Positions 42,882 through 50,886 of a stretch of DNA of 64,000 nucleotides are shown here, piece by piece (within the stretch, counting starts at the first letter, position 1; each line of letters opens with the position of its first letter). The translations under genes and the position numbers were made by a program. This DNA comes from Streptomyces sp. AW19M42. Lineage in GTDB: Bacteria; Actinomycetota; Actinomycetes; Streptomycetales; Streptomycetaceae. The notes under the pieces were generated by a model. That model saw nothing but the letters and a program-made list of their open reading frames with translations. It was not told where the DNA came from and did not search any database. The stretch is taken from the NCBI GenBank assembly GCA_000470535.1, contig CBRG010000126.1, forward strand, positions 1 to 64,000, in the 5' to 3' direction.

Positions 42882-43805
42882 TCAGGACGCGACGTGGAAG
42901 GTCTCGCCGTACATCTTCCAGGTCAGCGGCGGTTTCAGCCCCAGGTTGCCGTCGTACAGGAACTGCCGCTGCGCCGTGTCGATGCGCGAGGTGTCGTGCT
43001 GGTTCCTCTTCGACTTCATCACGGCTCGCGCGGCGTCCAGGAACGCGTCCAGATAGACCTTCTCGTCCCCGCCTTCGTCGGCCGTGTCGGCCTCGGCCAG
43101 TGCCGCCTTCCGGATTCCGTAGAAGGCGTCCGGCTCCGTTCCGGGGCCCTGCAGCACCATGGCGTCGAAGTAGATGAACTGGCCCAGGGTGCCGAGCCCG
43201 TCCAGTTTGGCCAGCCGTACGGCCGGCTCGAAGTACTGTTTCTCCCTGACCCGGTCCTGCTCGGCACGGAACACCGGGTCCGCGGCCGACTTCTTCCACG
43301 CGGCGGCGAAGCCGGGGTCCAGGCCCTTGTGCGAGCCGGTGCCGTCGACCTTGCGCAGAGCGGGGACGTACGGCGCCAGCGGGCTGTCCGGGTGGTCCTC
43401 GGTGAACGCCTCGACGAACGTGAGCATGTCGTGCGTTCCGGAGCAGAATCCGACGATCCCGGCCGTGTAGCCGGTGCCGTCCCCGTTGTCGTCGATCATG
43501 CCGTACTGGCTGCGCCAGTCCAGCGTCGAGCTCTCCGAGGTGGCCAGCAGCTTCCACGCCAGTTCGCGTTCGGCCGGTGCGGCCAGCCCGGCCGGCATCG
43601 CCTCGGCACGCTCGTCCAGCTCCCGGCGTTCCCCGTCGTCCGCGGCGGCGTACGGGTCGGGCCCCACCGCCGAGTCGGCCGGGTCCGCTGCGGCGACGGG
43701 GGCGTCGGCGGGCGGCTCGGGGTCGTCGTCGCCACCGTTGAAGAGGATGGAAGCGGCGATGGCTATCGGCGCGGCGAAGAGAACGAAACGCGTCACAGGT
43801 TTCAC
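42882..43805 (-). CDS. GH46 chitosanase
   Basis: A 307-residue exported endo-chitosanase. The signal/anchor is at about residues 5-23, then a Pro/Ala/Asp linker, then the GH46 domain with the acid Glu91 in SESSTLDW and nucleophile-side Asp109 in DDNGDGTGYTAGIVGFCSGTHDM; their 18-residue spacing equals that of Glu22/Asp40 in the Streptomyces N174 enzyme. The GTG at 43805 is preferred because a terminator hairpin (43846-43871) lies upstream of it and a TACTCT six bases before it could serve a leaderless transcript; GTG 43811 is possible. It hydrolyses chitosan outside the cell. Confidence 0.92.
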   Translation of the reverse strand: MKPVTRFVLFAAPIAIAASILFNGGDDDPEPPADAPVAAADPADSAVGPDPYAAADDGERRELDERAEAMPAGLAAPAERELAWKLLATSESSTLDWRSQYGMIDDNGDGTGYTAGIVGFCSGTHDMLTFVEAFTEDHPDSPLAPYVPALRKVDGTGSHKGLDPGFAAAWKKSAADPVFRAEQDRVREKQYFEPAVRLAKLDGLGTLGQFIYFDAMVLQGPGTEPDAFYGIRKAALAEADTADEGGDEKVYLDAFLDAARAVMKSKRNQHDTSRIDTAQRQFLYDGNLGLKPPLTWKMYGETFHVAS

Positions 43806-43845
43806 CGGCACAGAGTACGGTCCGTGCGCCGGCGGTGAGGGCTCA

Positions 43846-43871
43846 CCCCGCCCCGCGATGACGGGGCGGGG
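43846..43871 (-). terminator. Terminator between the desaturase and chitosanase genes
   Basis: A perfect 10-bp inverted repeat (CCCCGCCCCG with CGGGGCGGGG) around six bases. It starts 15 bases after the desaturase stop codon on the minus strand and lies ahead of the chitosanase start, separating the two genes. Confidence 0.75.
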
Positions 43872-43885
43872 CGGGCCGTCAGCCG

Positions 43886-44860
43886 TCACGCCTGGGCGCG
43901 GGCCGCCATCCGCTCCTTGCGGGCGGCCAGCTTCGCGTCGAACTTCGACGCCTCACTGTCCAGCCCGGTCATGTACAGGCCGAGCTCCTCCTGCGCCTTC
44001 AGGCCCTCCGGGCCCAGTCCGTCGATGTCCAGCACCCTCAGGTAGCGCAGCACCGGCTGGATGACGTCGTCGTGGTGGATGCGCATGTTGTAGATCTCGC
44101 CGATCGCCATCTGCGCGGCGGCCCGCTCGAAGCCGGGCATGCCGTGGCCGGGCATCCGGAAGTTGACGACGACATCGCGCACGGACTGCATGGTCAGGTC
44201 CGGTGCGAGCTCGAAGGCCGCGCCCAGGAGGTTGCGGTAGAACACCATGTGCAGGTTCTCGTCGGTGGCGATCCGGGCCAGCATCCGGTCGCAGACCGGG
44301 TCGCCCGACTGGTGGCCGGTGTTCCGGTGGGAGACCCGGGTGGCCAGCTCCTGGAAGGCGACATAGGCCACGGAGTGCAGCATCGAGTGGCGGTTGTCGG
44401 ACTCGAAGCCCTCCGCCATGTGTGTCATCCGGAACTGCTCCAGCTTGTCCGGGTCGACCGCGCGCGACGTGAGCAGGTAGTCGCGCATCACGATGCCGTG
44501 CCGGCCTTCCTCGGCCGTCCAGCGGTGCACCCAGGTGCCCCAGGCGCCGTCGCGGCCGAAGAGCGAGGCGATCTCGTGGTGGTAGCTGGGGAGGTTGTCC
44601 TCGGTCAGCAGGTTCACGACCAGGGCGATCTTGCCGATGTCGGTGACCTTGGACTGCTCGGACTCCCAGGCCTGGCCGTCCTCGAAGATGCCGGGGAAGT
44701 TCCGGCCGTCGGAGAACGGCACGTACTCGTGCGGCATCCAGTCCTTGGCGACCTTGAGATGGCGGTTGAGTTCCTTCTCCACCACCTCTTCCAGCGCGTA
44801 AAGCAGTTGCGCGTCGGTCCACGCCTGTGTACTGCCGAGGTGGGGAGAGGTGATCGTCAC
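43886..44860 (-). CDS. Acyl-ACP desaturase (soluble, di-iron)
   Basis: A 324-residue soluble desaturase that puts a double bond into saturated acyl chains using a di-iron centre. The ligand motifs are in order: an early Glu (VVEKELNRHL), TEDNLPSYHHE, the EExxH-type TAEEGRHG, and the second set ATDENLHMVFY (DExxH). The C-terminal GLGPEGLKAQEELGLYM matches actinobacterial DesA-type proteins. It is read as the first gene after a striking operator, and is followed by a terminator, so it is monocistronic. It would adjust membrane fluidity. Confidence 0.93.
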   Translation of the reverse strand: MTITSPHLGSTQAWTDAQLLYALEEVVEKELNRHLKVAKDWMPHEYVPFSDGRNFPGIFEDGQAWESEQSKVTDIGKIALVVNLLTEDNLPSYHHEIASLFGRDGAWGTWVHRWTAEEGRHGIVMRDYLLTSRAVDPDKLEQFRMTHMAEGFESDNRHSMLHSVAYVAFQELATRVSHRNTGHQSGDPVCDRMLARIATDENLHMVFYRNLLGAAFELAPDLTMQSVRDVVVNFRMPGHGMPGFERAAAQMAIGEIYNMRIHHDDVIQPVLRYLRVLDIDGLGPEGLKAQEELGLYMTGLDSEASKFDAKLAARKERMAARAQA

Positions 44861-44883
44861 GGGGGCTCCTGGGGACGGGAGAA

Positions 44884-44920
44884 TTACCTACGGCTTCGTA
44901 GGTTACGAGACCGTAGGTTA
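44884..44920. promoter_or_regulatory. Operator cluster upstream of the desaturase
   Basis: A perfect palindrome ACCTACG-GCTT-CGTAGGT (44886-44903) is joined by a further half-site, so that CGTAGGTTA occurs at 44897-44905 and again at 44912-44920, 15 bases apart. The cluster is 24-60 bases before the ATG on the minus strand. Regulators of fatty acid desaturation of the TetR type use such sites; none is adjacent here. Confidence 0.6.
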
Positions 44921-45120
44921 AAGCGGCGGTAAGGCCGGAGCCAAGCCCGCCCGGGCAATATTCGACTACGTTATGTCATATGTGCAGGTCAGGTGGGCGT
45001 ACGGAGGGTCAGGGCGGCGGTATGGGAGGGGGCTCAGATGGTGAAACGGCCGGGCCCGGCCCCCAATGGTGATGCGCTCTGCCCGGCGGCGCCTTCTGGG
45101 CCGGCCTCGCCCGCCGTGTC

Positions 45121-45630
45121 GTGAGCGACCTGCTCACCCGGCACGAACTCGCGGAGCTCCGCGACACCGCGGTGCTCGCCACGTCCGAACTGGTCGCCAC
45201 GGCCTACCGGCTCACTCCGGACCGGGAGACGCTGCTGCGGATCCGCTGGCAGTTCGACGCGTTGCGGATCGTCCTCTACGGCCAACACCTGTGCCACGGA
45301 ACGCCCGAGAGGGCCGAGGAGTGCAGGGCGCGCCGCAGCGCCGAGATGTCCCCGCCGTGTGCCGCGATCGAGGCAGACGACAGGCCCTATCCCCGCGCTG
45401 ACCGCCACCGGAGGCTCGAAGACCTGGGCGTTGCTCCACCCCAAAACCGCACAGCCACCACCCCGCACAGCCACCGCCCGCACACCCCCGACCCCGTACC
45501 CCGGCCACGTACCACCCGCCCCGCACCTCACATGCCCGCGCGCACCTCCTCCGCCGTGGTGTCCCGGAGCTCGCCGTCGAGCAGCAGCCAGCGCGTGATT
45601 CCGAGTGACTCCAGGAACGGCACGTCGTGA
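45121..45630 (+). pseudogene. Degenerate HATPase-like open frame
   Basis: The first ~65 residues (LLTRHELAELRDTAVLATSELVATAYRLTPDRETLLRIRWQFDALRIVLY) follow the N-box region of the anti-sigma-like HATPases, but the Asn that binds Mg-ATP is replaced and no glycine boxes follow. The rest is a low-complexity His/Pro/Thr tail that runs 100 bases into the convergent ABC-F gene. It looks like a broken member of the HATPase family; a short diverged protein cannot be excluded. Confidence 0.35.
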
Positions 45631-47159
45631 CTCGCCACGACGAGCGCTCCCTCGTACGCGTCCAGCGCCGCTGTCAGCCGGCGCACGCTCGCCAGGTCCA
45701 GGTTGTTCGTCGGTTCGTCCAGCATCAGCAGCTGAGGCGCCGGTTCGGCGAGCAGCAGCGCGGCCAGAGCCGCACGGAACCGCTCCCCGCCCGACAGTGT
45801 TCCCGCGGGCCGGTCCGACCGTGCCCCCCTGAACAGAAAACGTGCCAGCCTCGCCCTGATGGCGTTGTCCGTGGCATCCGGTGCGAACCGCGCCACGTTC
45901 TCCACCACGCTCAGTCCGTCGTCGAGCACGTCCAGCCGCTGCGGCAGGAACCGCGCCGGGACCTCCACCGCGGCCTCGCCGGACACCGGCGCCAGCTCAC
46001 CGACGAGCGTCCGCAGCAGCGTGGTCTTGCCCGCCCCGTTACGCCCCACCAGCGCGATGCGCTCCGGTCCGCGCACCTCGAACGAGCCCTGGACGCGGGC
46101 CCCGTAGGCCAGTTCCAGATCGCGCAGCACCAGCACGCCACGGCCCGGATGGACCTTGGTGTGCGGGAGCTCGACCCGGATCTCGTCGTCGTCGCGCACC
46201 GCCTCCACCGCGTCGTCCAGGCGCTCCCTCGCCTCGGCCAGTCGCTCGGTGTGCATGATGCGGTGCTTGCCCGCCGACTCCTGCGCGGCGCGCTTGCGGG
46301 CGCCCATGACGATCTTCGGCTCGCGCTTCTGGTCGTTCATCTTCTGTCCGTAGCGCTTGCGCCGGGCCAGCTTGACGTGAGCGTCCGCGAGTTCGCGCTT
46401 CTGCCGATGGACATCGGCCTCGGCGACCCTCACCATGCGCTCGGCGGCCTCCTGCTCCACGGCGAGCGCCTCCTCGTACGCGGAGAGGTTTCCGCCGTAC
46501 CAGGTGACCTCGGAACCCCGCAGGTCCGCGATCTGATCGACGCGTTCCAGGAGTTCCCGGTCATGACTGACGATGACCAGGACCCCGCTCCACGCGTCGA
46601 CCGCGGCGTACAGGCGCTGCCGGGCGTACAGGTCGAGGTTGTTCGTCGGCTCGTCGAGCAGCAGCACGTCCGGCCGGGCCAGCAGCAGCGCGGCCAGACG
46701 CAGCAGCACGCACTCCCCGCCGGATACCTCACCGATGGTCCGGTCGAGCCCGATGTGTCCGAGGCCGAGCTGGTCGAGCGTGGCGCGGGCCCGCTCCTCC
46801 ACGTCCCAGTCGTCGCCGACGGCCGCGAACCGCTCCTCGCCGACGTCGCCCGCCTCGATGGCGTGCAGCGCCTCACGGGCCGCGGCGATGCCCAGGGCCG
46901 CGTCGACCCGCAGCGCGGTGTCCAGGACCAGATCCTGTGGCAGGTACCCGACCTCGCCCGTGGCCCTGATCCGGCCCTCGGCCGGGACGAGGTCACCGGC
47001 GATCAGCCGCAGCAGGGTCGACTTGCCGGAGCCGTTGACGCCGATGAGGCCCGTACGGCCGGGCCCCACGGTCAGATCGAAGTCGTCGAACACCTCGCTG
47101 CCGTCGGGCCAGGCGAAGGACAGCGAGGAGCAGGTGATGTGTGCGAGCGGAGCTGACAT
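45528..47159 (-). CDS. ABC-F family ATPase (ribosome-protection type)
   Basis: A 543-residue protein with two ABC domains and no membrane segment. ABC1 has GVNGSGKST, SGGE and LLLDEPTNNLD; ABC2 has GRNGAGKTT, LSGGE and LMLDEPTNNLD. They are joined by a basic, charged linker (about 240-330, with RKRYGQKMNDQKREPK) that reaches the ribosome in this family. ABC-F proteins displace antibiotics from the ribosome or aid translation; members in producers give macrolide or lincosamide resistance. Which applies cannot be read. The 276-base leader upstream is discussed separately. Confidence 0.9.
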   Translation of the reverse strand: MSAPLAHITCSSLSFAWPDGSEVFDDFDLTVGPGRTGLIGVNGSGKSTLLRLIAGDLVPAEGRIRATGEVGYLPQDLVLDTALRVDAALGIAAAREALHAIEAGDVGEERFAAVGDDWDVEERARATLDQLGLGHIGLDRTIGEVSGGECVLLRLAALLLARPDVLLLDEPTNNLDLYARQRLYAAVDAWSGVLVIVSHDRELLERVDQIADLRGSEVTWYGGNLSAYEEALAVEQEAAERMVRVAEADVHRQKRELADAHVKLARRKRYGQKMNDQKREPKIVMGARKRAAQESAGKHRIMHTERLAEARERLDDAVEAVRDDDEIRVELPHTKVHPGRGVLVLRDLELAYGARVQGSFEVRGPERIALVGRNGAGKTTLLRTLVGELAPVSGEAAVEVPARFLPQRLDVLDDGLSVVENVARFAPDATDNAIRARLARFLFRGARSDRPAGTLSGGERFRAALAALLLAEPAPQLLMLDEPTNNLDLASVRRLTAALDAYEGALVVASHDVPFLESLGITRWLLLDGELRDTTAEEVRAGM

Positions 47160-47435
47160 AAGGGAATCTCCCGGTTGCGAGGAAGGTCAGGGGCAACGGG
47201 ATGAGACACCGGTCACTGGCGTTCCACGGAAGGATTCCGGGGGTGTGGAGGAAAGCCCTGGTCACGGAGGACGGCTCGAAGAGCTGAGGTCACACTCGGG
47301 CACGCGGACACGTAAGGACATGGCACGGCGCGCAACACGGTGTCTCAAGACCTCAGACGAGCAACGTCCTACTCCGATCGGCGACGACAAGGACAACGGA
47401 GACGTTACGCCGGGCCTGAGGGACCGGCAAACGAA
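47160..47435 (-). promoter_or_regulatory. Long leader of the ABC-F gene with a possible leader peptide
   Basis: On the minus strand a TAGGAC (possible -10, near 47370) precedes a 19-codon open frame (47321-47262) that contains one TTA codon, then a CGGAA/TTCCG hairpin, then the ABC-F start. GAGACACCG near 47203 and its complement near 47338 could pair across the leader. ABC-F resistance genes are often controlled by such ribosome-stalling leaders. The leader frame has no evident ribosome site, so this is only a candidate. Confidence 0.3.
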
Positions 47436-47852
47436 TTAACAGGAGCCGTCGAGCAGATCCGTCAGGCTCTGGTCCAGGTCCAGGAACCGGTGCTCCGCGC
47501 CGACGGGTACCAGTTGCTGGGTCCGCCGCAGGAACCGGCGCAGGTCGGCGGTGCGCACGTGGACCATCGCGATGCCCTCCGCGGCGTGGAACTCCAAAAC
47601 CGTACGGTCGTACCCGAAGGGCCTGATCCGTACGTCACCCACGCCTGCCGGTACGTCCATGCCCTCCGCGAGCAGCTCCCGGGAGAACTCCCAGAACACC
47701 TCTGTGCCCTCCAGCGTCGCGGGTGCGGGGAAGGCCATGCGGATGACGAAGGGGTCCGCCCGGTCGTAACTCAGGACGGCGGGAAGCGTCTCCATCCGCG
47801 GTGCGGACGCCACCATGCGGGCCTGTACGGACTGCTCGATAACGCTGGACAA
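47436..47852 (-). CDS. SsgA-like sporulation/cell-division protein (SALP)
   Basis: A 138-residue SALP. The family pattern is clear: LPAVLSYDRADPFVIRMAFPAP, TEVFWEFSRELLAEGMDVPAGVGDVRIRP, AEGIAMVHVRTADLRRFLRRTQQLVPVGAEH and a C-terminal DLDQSLTDLL helix. SALPs occur only in sporulating actinomycetes and steer FtsZ and peptidoglycan synthesis in sporulation septa. The TTG at 47852 is chosen because AGGGAG precedes it and the family N-terminus fits. Which SALP subgroup it belongs to is not decidable by eye. Confidence 0.88.
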   Translation of the reverse strand: MSSVIEQSVQARMVASAPRMETLPAVLSYDRADPFVIRMAFPAPATLEGTEVFWEFSRELLAEGMDVPAGVGDVRIRPFGYDRTVLEFHAAEGIAMVHVRTADLRRFLRRTQQLVPVGAEHRFLDLDQSLTDLLDGSC

Positions 47853-47972
47853 GACCTGCTCCCTCTCGCGACCGGACGAACGGGTTCCCGGCACTGATAC
47901 AGACGACGGATGCCGCCGATCCGTGCACCGGGGGACCGCGTGAGCTGCGTCACCGCCCACCGCCGGGCGTGT

Positions 47973-48266
47973 TCAGACCTGCTGACGGTGGGGGGCGAGG
48001 GCGTCCGACGTCCCTGTCGCGATGAACTCCGTGATCCGGTACGCGCAGACGCCGTGCGCGGCGAACGGATCGGTCGCCGCGAGCCGCTCGATCTCGGCCC
48101 GGTCCTCCCCGACCGCGAGAATCACCCCGCCGTCCCGAGGGTTCTTGCGTCCGGAGGCGATGAACACCCCCGCCGCGTACTGCGTGTCGAGCCAGCCTGC
48201 GTGATCCTTCATCAGCGCGTCGACACGGTCCAGTGGGGCGGCGTAGGAAAGCTCGAGTACGAACAT
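47973..48266 (-). CDS. YciI-family protein
   Basis: A 97-residue ferredoxin-like-fold protein: MFVLELSYAAPLDRVDALMKDHAGWLDTQYAAGVFIASG, DGGVILAVGEDRAEIERLAATDPF with the conserved His in DHAGWL and Asp in TDPF. YciI-like proteins are small enzymes or accessory domains of unknown substrate. The ATG at 48266 has a TGGAG upstream. It faces the divergent endonuclease V gene 98 bases away. Confidence 0.85.
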   Translation of the reverse strand: MFVLELSYAAPLDRVDALMKDHAGWLDTQYAAGVFIASGRKNPRDGGVILAVGEDRAEIERLAATDPFAAHGVCAYRITEFIATGTSDALAPHRQQV

Positions 48267-48363
48267 GATCTCCAGGCTACGGAAGGGGCAGGGCGGCCAC
48301 GGGAGTCTCAGGCACCCTCCCCGGGCCGTGATCCGCCGGACGGATCCTAAGCTGGTCGGCACC

Positions 48364-49041
48364 ATGACAAGTTTTCAGATGCCCGCCGACGAGTCCGCTG
48401 CCCGCGCCCTCCAGGACTCCCTGCGCGCCCGGGTGGTGCTCGACGAGCCGGGACCACCGCCCGGCACCGGCCGGGTGACCGGTGTCGACGTCGCCTACGA
48501 CGACGAGCGCGACGTCGTCGTGGCCGCGGCCGTCGTGCTCGACGCGGCCACCCTGGACGTGGTGGCCGAGTCCACCGCCGTCGGCCGGGTCACCTTTCCG
48601 TACGTGCCCGGACTCCTGGCCTTCCGTGAGATCCCCACGGTGCTGTCCGCGCTGGAGTCCCTGCCGGTCGACCCCGGCCTTGTCGTCTGCGACGGATACG
48701 GGCAGGCGCACCCGCGCCGCTTCGGGCTCGCCAGCCACCTGGGGGTGCTCACCGGGCTGCCGGTCATCGGCGTGGCGAAGAACCCGTTCACCTTCTCGTA
48801 CGAACAGCCCGGCCCGCGTCGCGGCGACTGCTCGCCGCTGCTCGACGGGGACGAGGAGGTGGGCCGGGCGCTGCGCACCCAGGACGGCACCAAACCGGTG
48901 TTCGTCTCCGTCGGCCACCGCACCGGCCTCGACAACGCCTGCGCGCACACCCTGCTGCTCGCCCGGGACTTCCGTCAGCCCGAGACCACCCGCCGGGCGG
49001 ACGCGCTCTGCCGGCGGGCGCTGCGCGAGGCGACCGCCTGA
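48364..49041 (+). CDS. nfi: Endonuclease V
   Basis: A 225-residue repair nuclease that nicks DNA one base 3' of a deaminated adenine (hypoxanthine). The RNase H-like fold shows VTGVDVAYDD (metal-binding Asp), VVCDGYGQAHPRRFGLASHLG and GVAKNPF, followed by the C-terminal helix with HRTGLDNA and LLLARDFRQPETTRRAD. Length fits the family. It has no partner genes here. Confidence 0.93.
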   Translation: MTSFQMPADESAARALQDSLRARVVLDEPGPPPGTGRVTGVDVAYDDERDVVVAAAVVLDAATLDVVAESTAVGRVTFPYVPGLLAFREIPTVLSALESLPVDPGLVVCDGYGQAHPRRFGLASHLGVLTGLPVIGVAKNPFTFSYEQPGPRRGDCSPLLDGDEEVGRALRTQDGTKPVFVSVGHRTGLDNACAHTLLLARDFRQPETTRRADALCRRALREATA

Positions 49042-49120
49042 GGGCGGTGCGGGCGGGGGCGAGGGCGTCTGAGTATCGGTACGAATAGCGTTTGGCGATC
49101 ATGGTCGGCACTCTGGACAC

Positions 49121-49264
49121 ATGAACGTACCTCGCACACCCACCCGAACCGCACCCCTTCATCCCGATCGGCGCCGAGCCGAGGCGGGCATGCTGATCGG
49201 GGGTGCGGTGGCGTTCGTCTGGGCCGGGGCGATGCTCTACACACTCGCCTCGTGGATCCTCTAG
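49121..49264 (+). CDS. Small single-pass membrane protein
   Basis: A 47-residue protein: about 23 basic, Pro/Arg-rich residues and then one membrane helix (GMLIGGAVAFVWAGAMLYTLASWIL). The layout and the WAGAMLYT pattern resemble small Streptomyces morphogenic membrane proteins of the MmpA type, but that match is from memory and unproven. There is no ribosome site before the ATG. The stop codon's last base is the first base of the foldback element that follows. Confidence 0.5.
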   Translation: MNVPRTPTRTAPLHPDRRRAEAGMLIGGAVAFVWAGAMLYTLASWIL

Positions 49265-49408
49265 GGCCTGTCGTCAACCTGCCGTCGTCGCCCCAAGGGC
49301 GGCCGCGCGGCGTCCGGTGTGTGCTCTCGGCGTGCCGGCCCCAGGCCCCGGTGCGGTGAGAGTGCGTGCACGGCGTCGCGCGGCCGACGGCAGTTCGACG
49401 ACAGGCCC
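49264..49408. mobile_element. Foldback (MITE-like) element with 24-bp terminal inverted repeats
   Basis: The left end 49264-49287 and right end 49385-49408 are complementary at 22 of 24 positions, starting GGGCCTGTCGTC and ending with its complement. The inner parts also pair (GGCCGCGCG and CTCTC blocks), so the whole 145 bp could fold on itself. No gene and no clear target duplication are present. It may be a miniature element or a very long transcription terminator after the small membrane protein gene. Confidence 0.5.
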
Positions 49409-49491
49409 TCGGCCGCGCCACGCGGCGGGCAGGCGGGACTTTCGAGACACGCCCCGGTGCCGCCCCTCCCGGCTGCGGCGCCGACGGCGCG

Positions 49492-50682
49492 TCAGCGGAC
49501 CGCCGCCACCCGGAAGCGCAGGCCGGACGCCCGAAGGCGTTCCCCCAGCGCATCGCCCATCGCGACGGCCGTGGTGACCTGCCCCGACACCGTCGGCAGC
49601 TCGTCCAGCGCCAGACACAGCGCGGACTCCGCGAGCATCCGGGCCGTCTCGCCGTAGCCCGGATCGCCGCCCGACACCTCGGTGAACACCCGCCGGCCGC
49701 CGCCCTCGCCGACGAACCGGACCGTGAACCAGCTGCGGTGCCTGCGCTCCGCGTCCGGGCCCGCGCCGGGCTCGTACCGGCTCATCAGCCACGCCCGTGC
49801 GGCCGGGACCTGCACCGCGCCCAGTAGGGCGCCCATCGCCGCCGTGCCGCCCAGAGCCACCGGAAGGTGCTTGACTGAGGCGTAGTGGCGGTAGCGGAAG
49901 TCGGGGCCGTAGCGGGGCAGCGCGCGGGCGGAGCGCTGCACGAGCTGCCCGTCGACCGTCGGCAGCGGCAGCGCCCAGGTGCCGGTCTCCGTGCTGAAGC
50001 GCGGCCCGCCGAGCGGTGCGCGGGCACGGCGGCCGACCAGGCGCGGCTCGTGCAGCCGGCGTTCCCGCGCGGCGCGCAGCATCTGCGGGCCGCGGCTCAT
50101 CGTGTTGAGCGCGGAGGCGAACGTGCCGCCGGAGAAGGCCGCGTTGCTGCGGACGAAACCGTCGATGCGCAGGGGCACTCCCTCGGGCAGCTGCTGGACC
50201 GTGAAGTACACCCCGAGGTCGTGCGGTACGGAGTCGAAGCCGCACGCGTGCACGATCCGGGCGCCGGTCTCGCGCGCCCGTGCGTCGTGCTCCAGGAAGA
50301 CCCGGTCGATGAACTCCGGCTCGCCGGAGAGGTCCGTGTAGTCCGTCCCCGCCTCCGCGCAGGCCGCGACCAGCTTCTCGCCGTACCAGACGTACGGGCC
50401 GACCGTCGTGGCCACCACGTGGGTGGACCCGGCCAGTTCGCGCAGCGATGCGGCGTCGTCCGCGTCGGCGTGCAGCAGGGGGATGTCCGCGCAGGCGGGA
50501 TCGAGGGAGGTGAGGTGATCGCGCAACTTCTCCAGTTTGGCGCGATCGCGGCCGGCCAGGGCCCAGCGGCAACCCTCCGGCGCGTGTGACGCCAGGTATT
50601 CGGCGGTGAGGACTCCCACGAATCCTGTGGCGCCGAAGAGGACCACGTCATAGGGGCGTTGTGCCCCGCTCTGCCTGTTCAC
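49492..50682 (-). CDS. Saccharopine dehydrogenase-like (trans-acting enoyl reductase type) protein
   Basis: A 396-residue protein with an N-terminal NAD(P) fold (DVVLFGATGFVGVLTAEYLASHA, then AGRDRAKLEKL) and the second segment typical of this family (VVATTVGPYVWYGEKLVAACAEAGTDYTDLSGEPEFI; ACGFDSVPHDLGV). Members related to mycobacterial Rv2449c/Rv2953 reduce polyketide-derived double bonds; here no polyketide synthase is nearby. The GTG at 50682 follows the conserved start. Confidence 0.85.
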   Translation of the reverse strand: MNRQSGAQRPYDVVLFGATGFVGVLTAEYLASHAPEGCRWALAGRDRAKLEKLRDHLTSLDPACADIPLLHADADDAASLRELAGSTHVVATTVGPYVWYGEKLVAACAEAGTDYTDLSGEPEFIDRVFLEHDARARETGARIVHACGFDSVPHDLGVYFTVQQLPEGVPLRIDGFVRSNAAFSGGTFASALNTMSRGPQMLRAARERRLHEPRLVGRRARAPLGGPRFSTETGTWALPLPTVDGQLVQRSARALPRYGPDFRYRHYASVKHLPVALGGTAAMGALLGAVQVPAARAWLMSRYEPGAGPDAERRHRSWFTVRFVGEGGGRRVFTEVSGGDPGYGETARMLAESALCLALDELPTVSGQVTTAVAMGDALGERLRASGLRFRVAAVR

Positions 50683-50790
50683 GAGTGCCTCCGCACGGGC
50701 CGGCGCCGATGTAGCAGCCAGAGGTTAGCGGAGGCGGACGTGGCGGTGTGCGGCCGGGACGGTTCCGTGGGGGAGGATCGGCAGAAAGGA

Positions 50791-50804
50791 ACTAAGCGCT
50801 TGCT
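50791..50804. promoter_or_regulatory. Palindrome AAGCGCTT upstream of the beta-oxidation operon
   Basis: A perfect 8-bp palindrome (AAGCGCTT, 50794-50801) with flanks ACT and GCT lies 86-93 bases upstream of the CoA-transferase ATG, where a promoter is expected. Similar sites are used by fatty-acid-degradation regulators in actinobacteria; that link is inferred. Confidence 0.4.
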
Positions 50805-50886
50805 CGGCCGAAGGGGTTGTGCGGAGCGCGGTCCGTTCTTAGCATCATCGGTGTTACATCAGTTGTGTCATACCGCTGGGGGCTTG

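Noticed and set aside
43806-43889. A longer chitosanase starting at 43889
   Set aside because: It would overlap the desaturase end and run through a strong terminator hairpin; the signal-like segment starts later.
45034-45531. A 165-codon minus-strand frame upstream of the desaturase
   Set aside because: Gly-rich shadow of the degenerate HATPase-like frame; no ribosome site.
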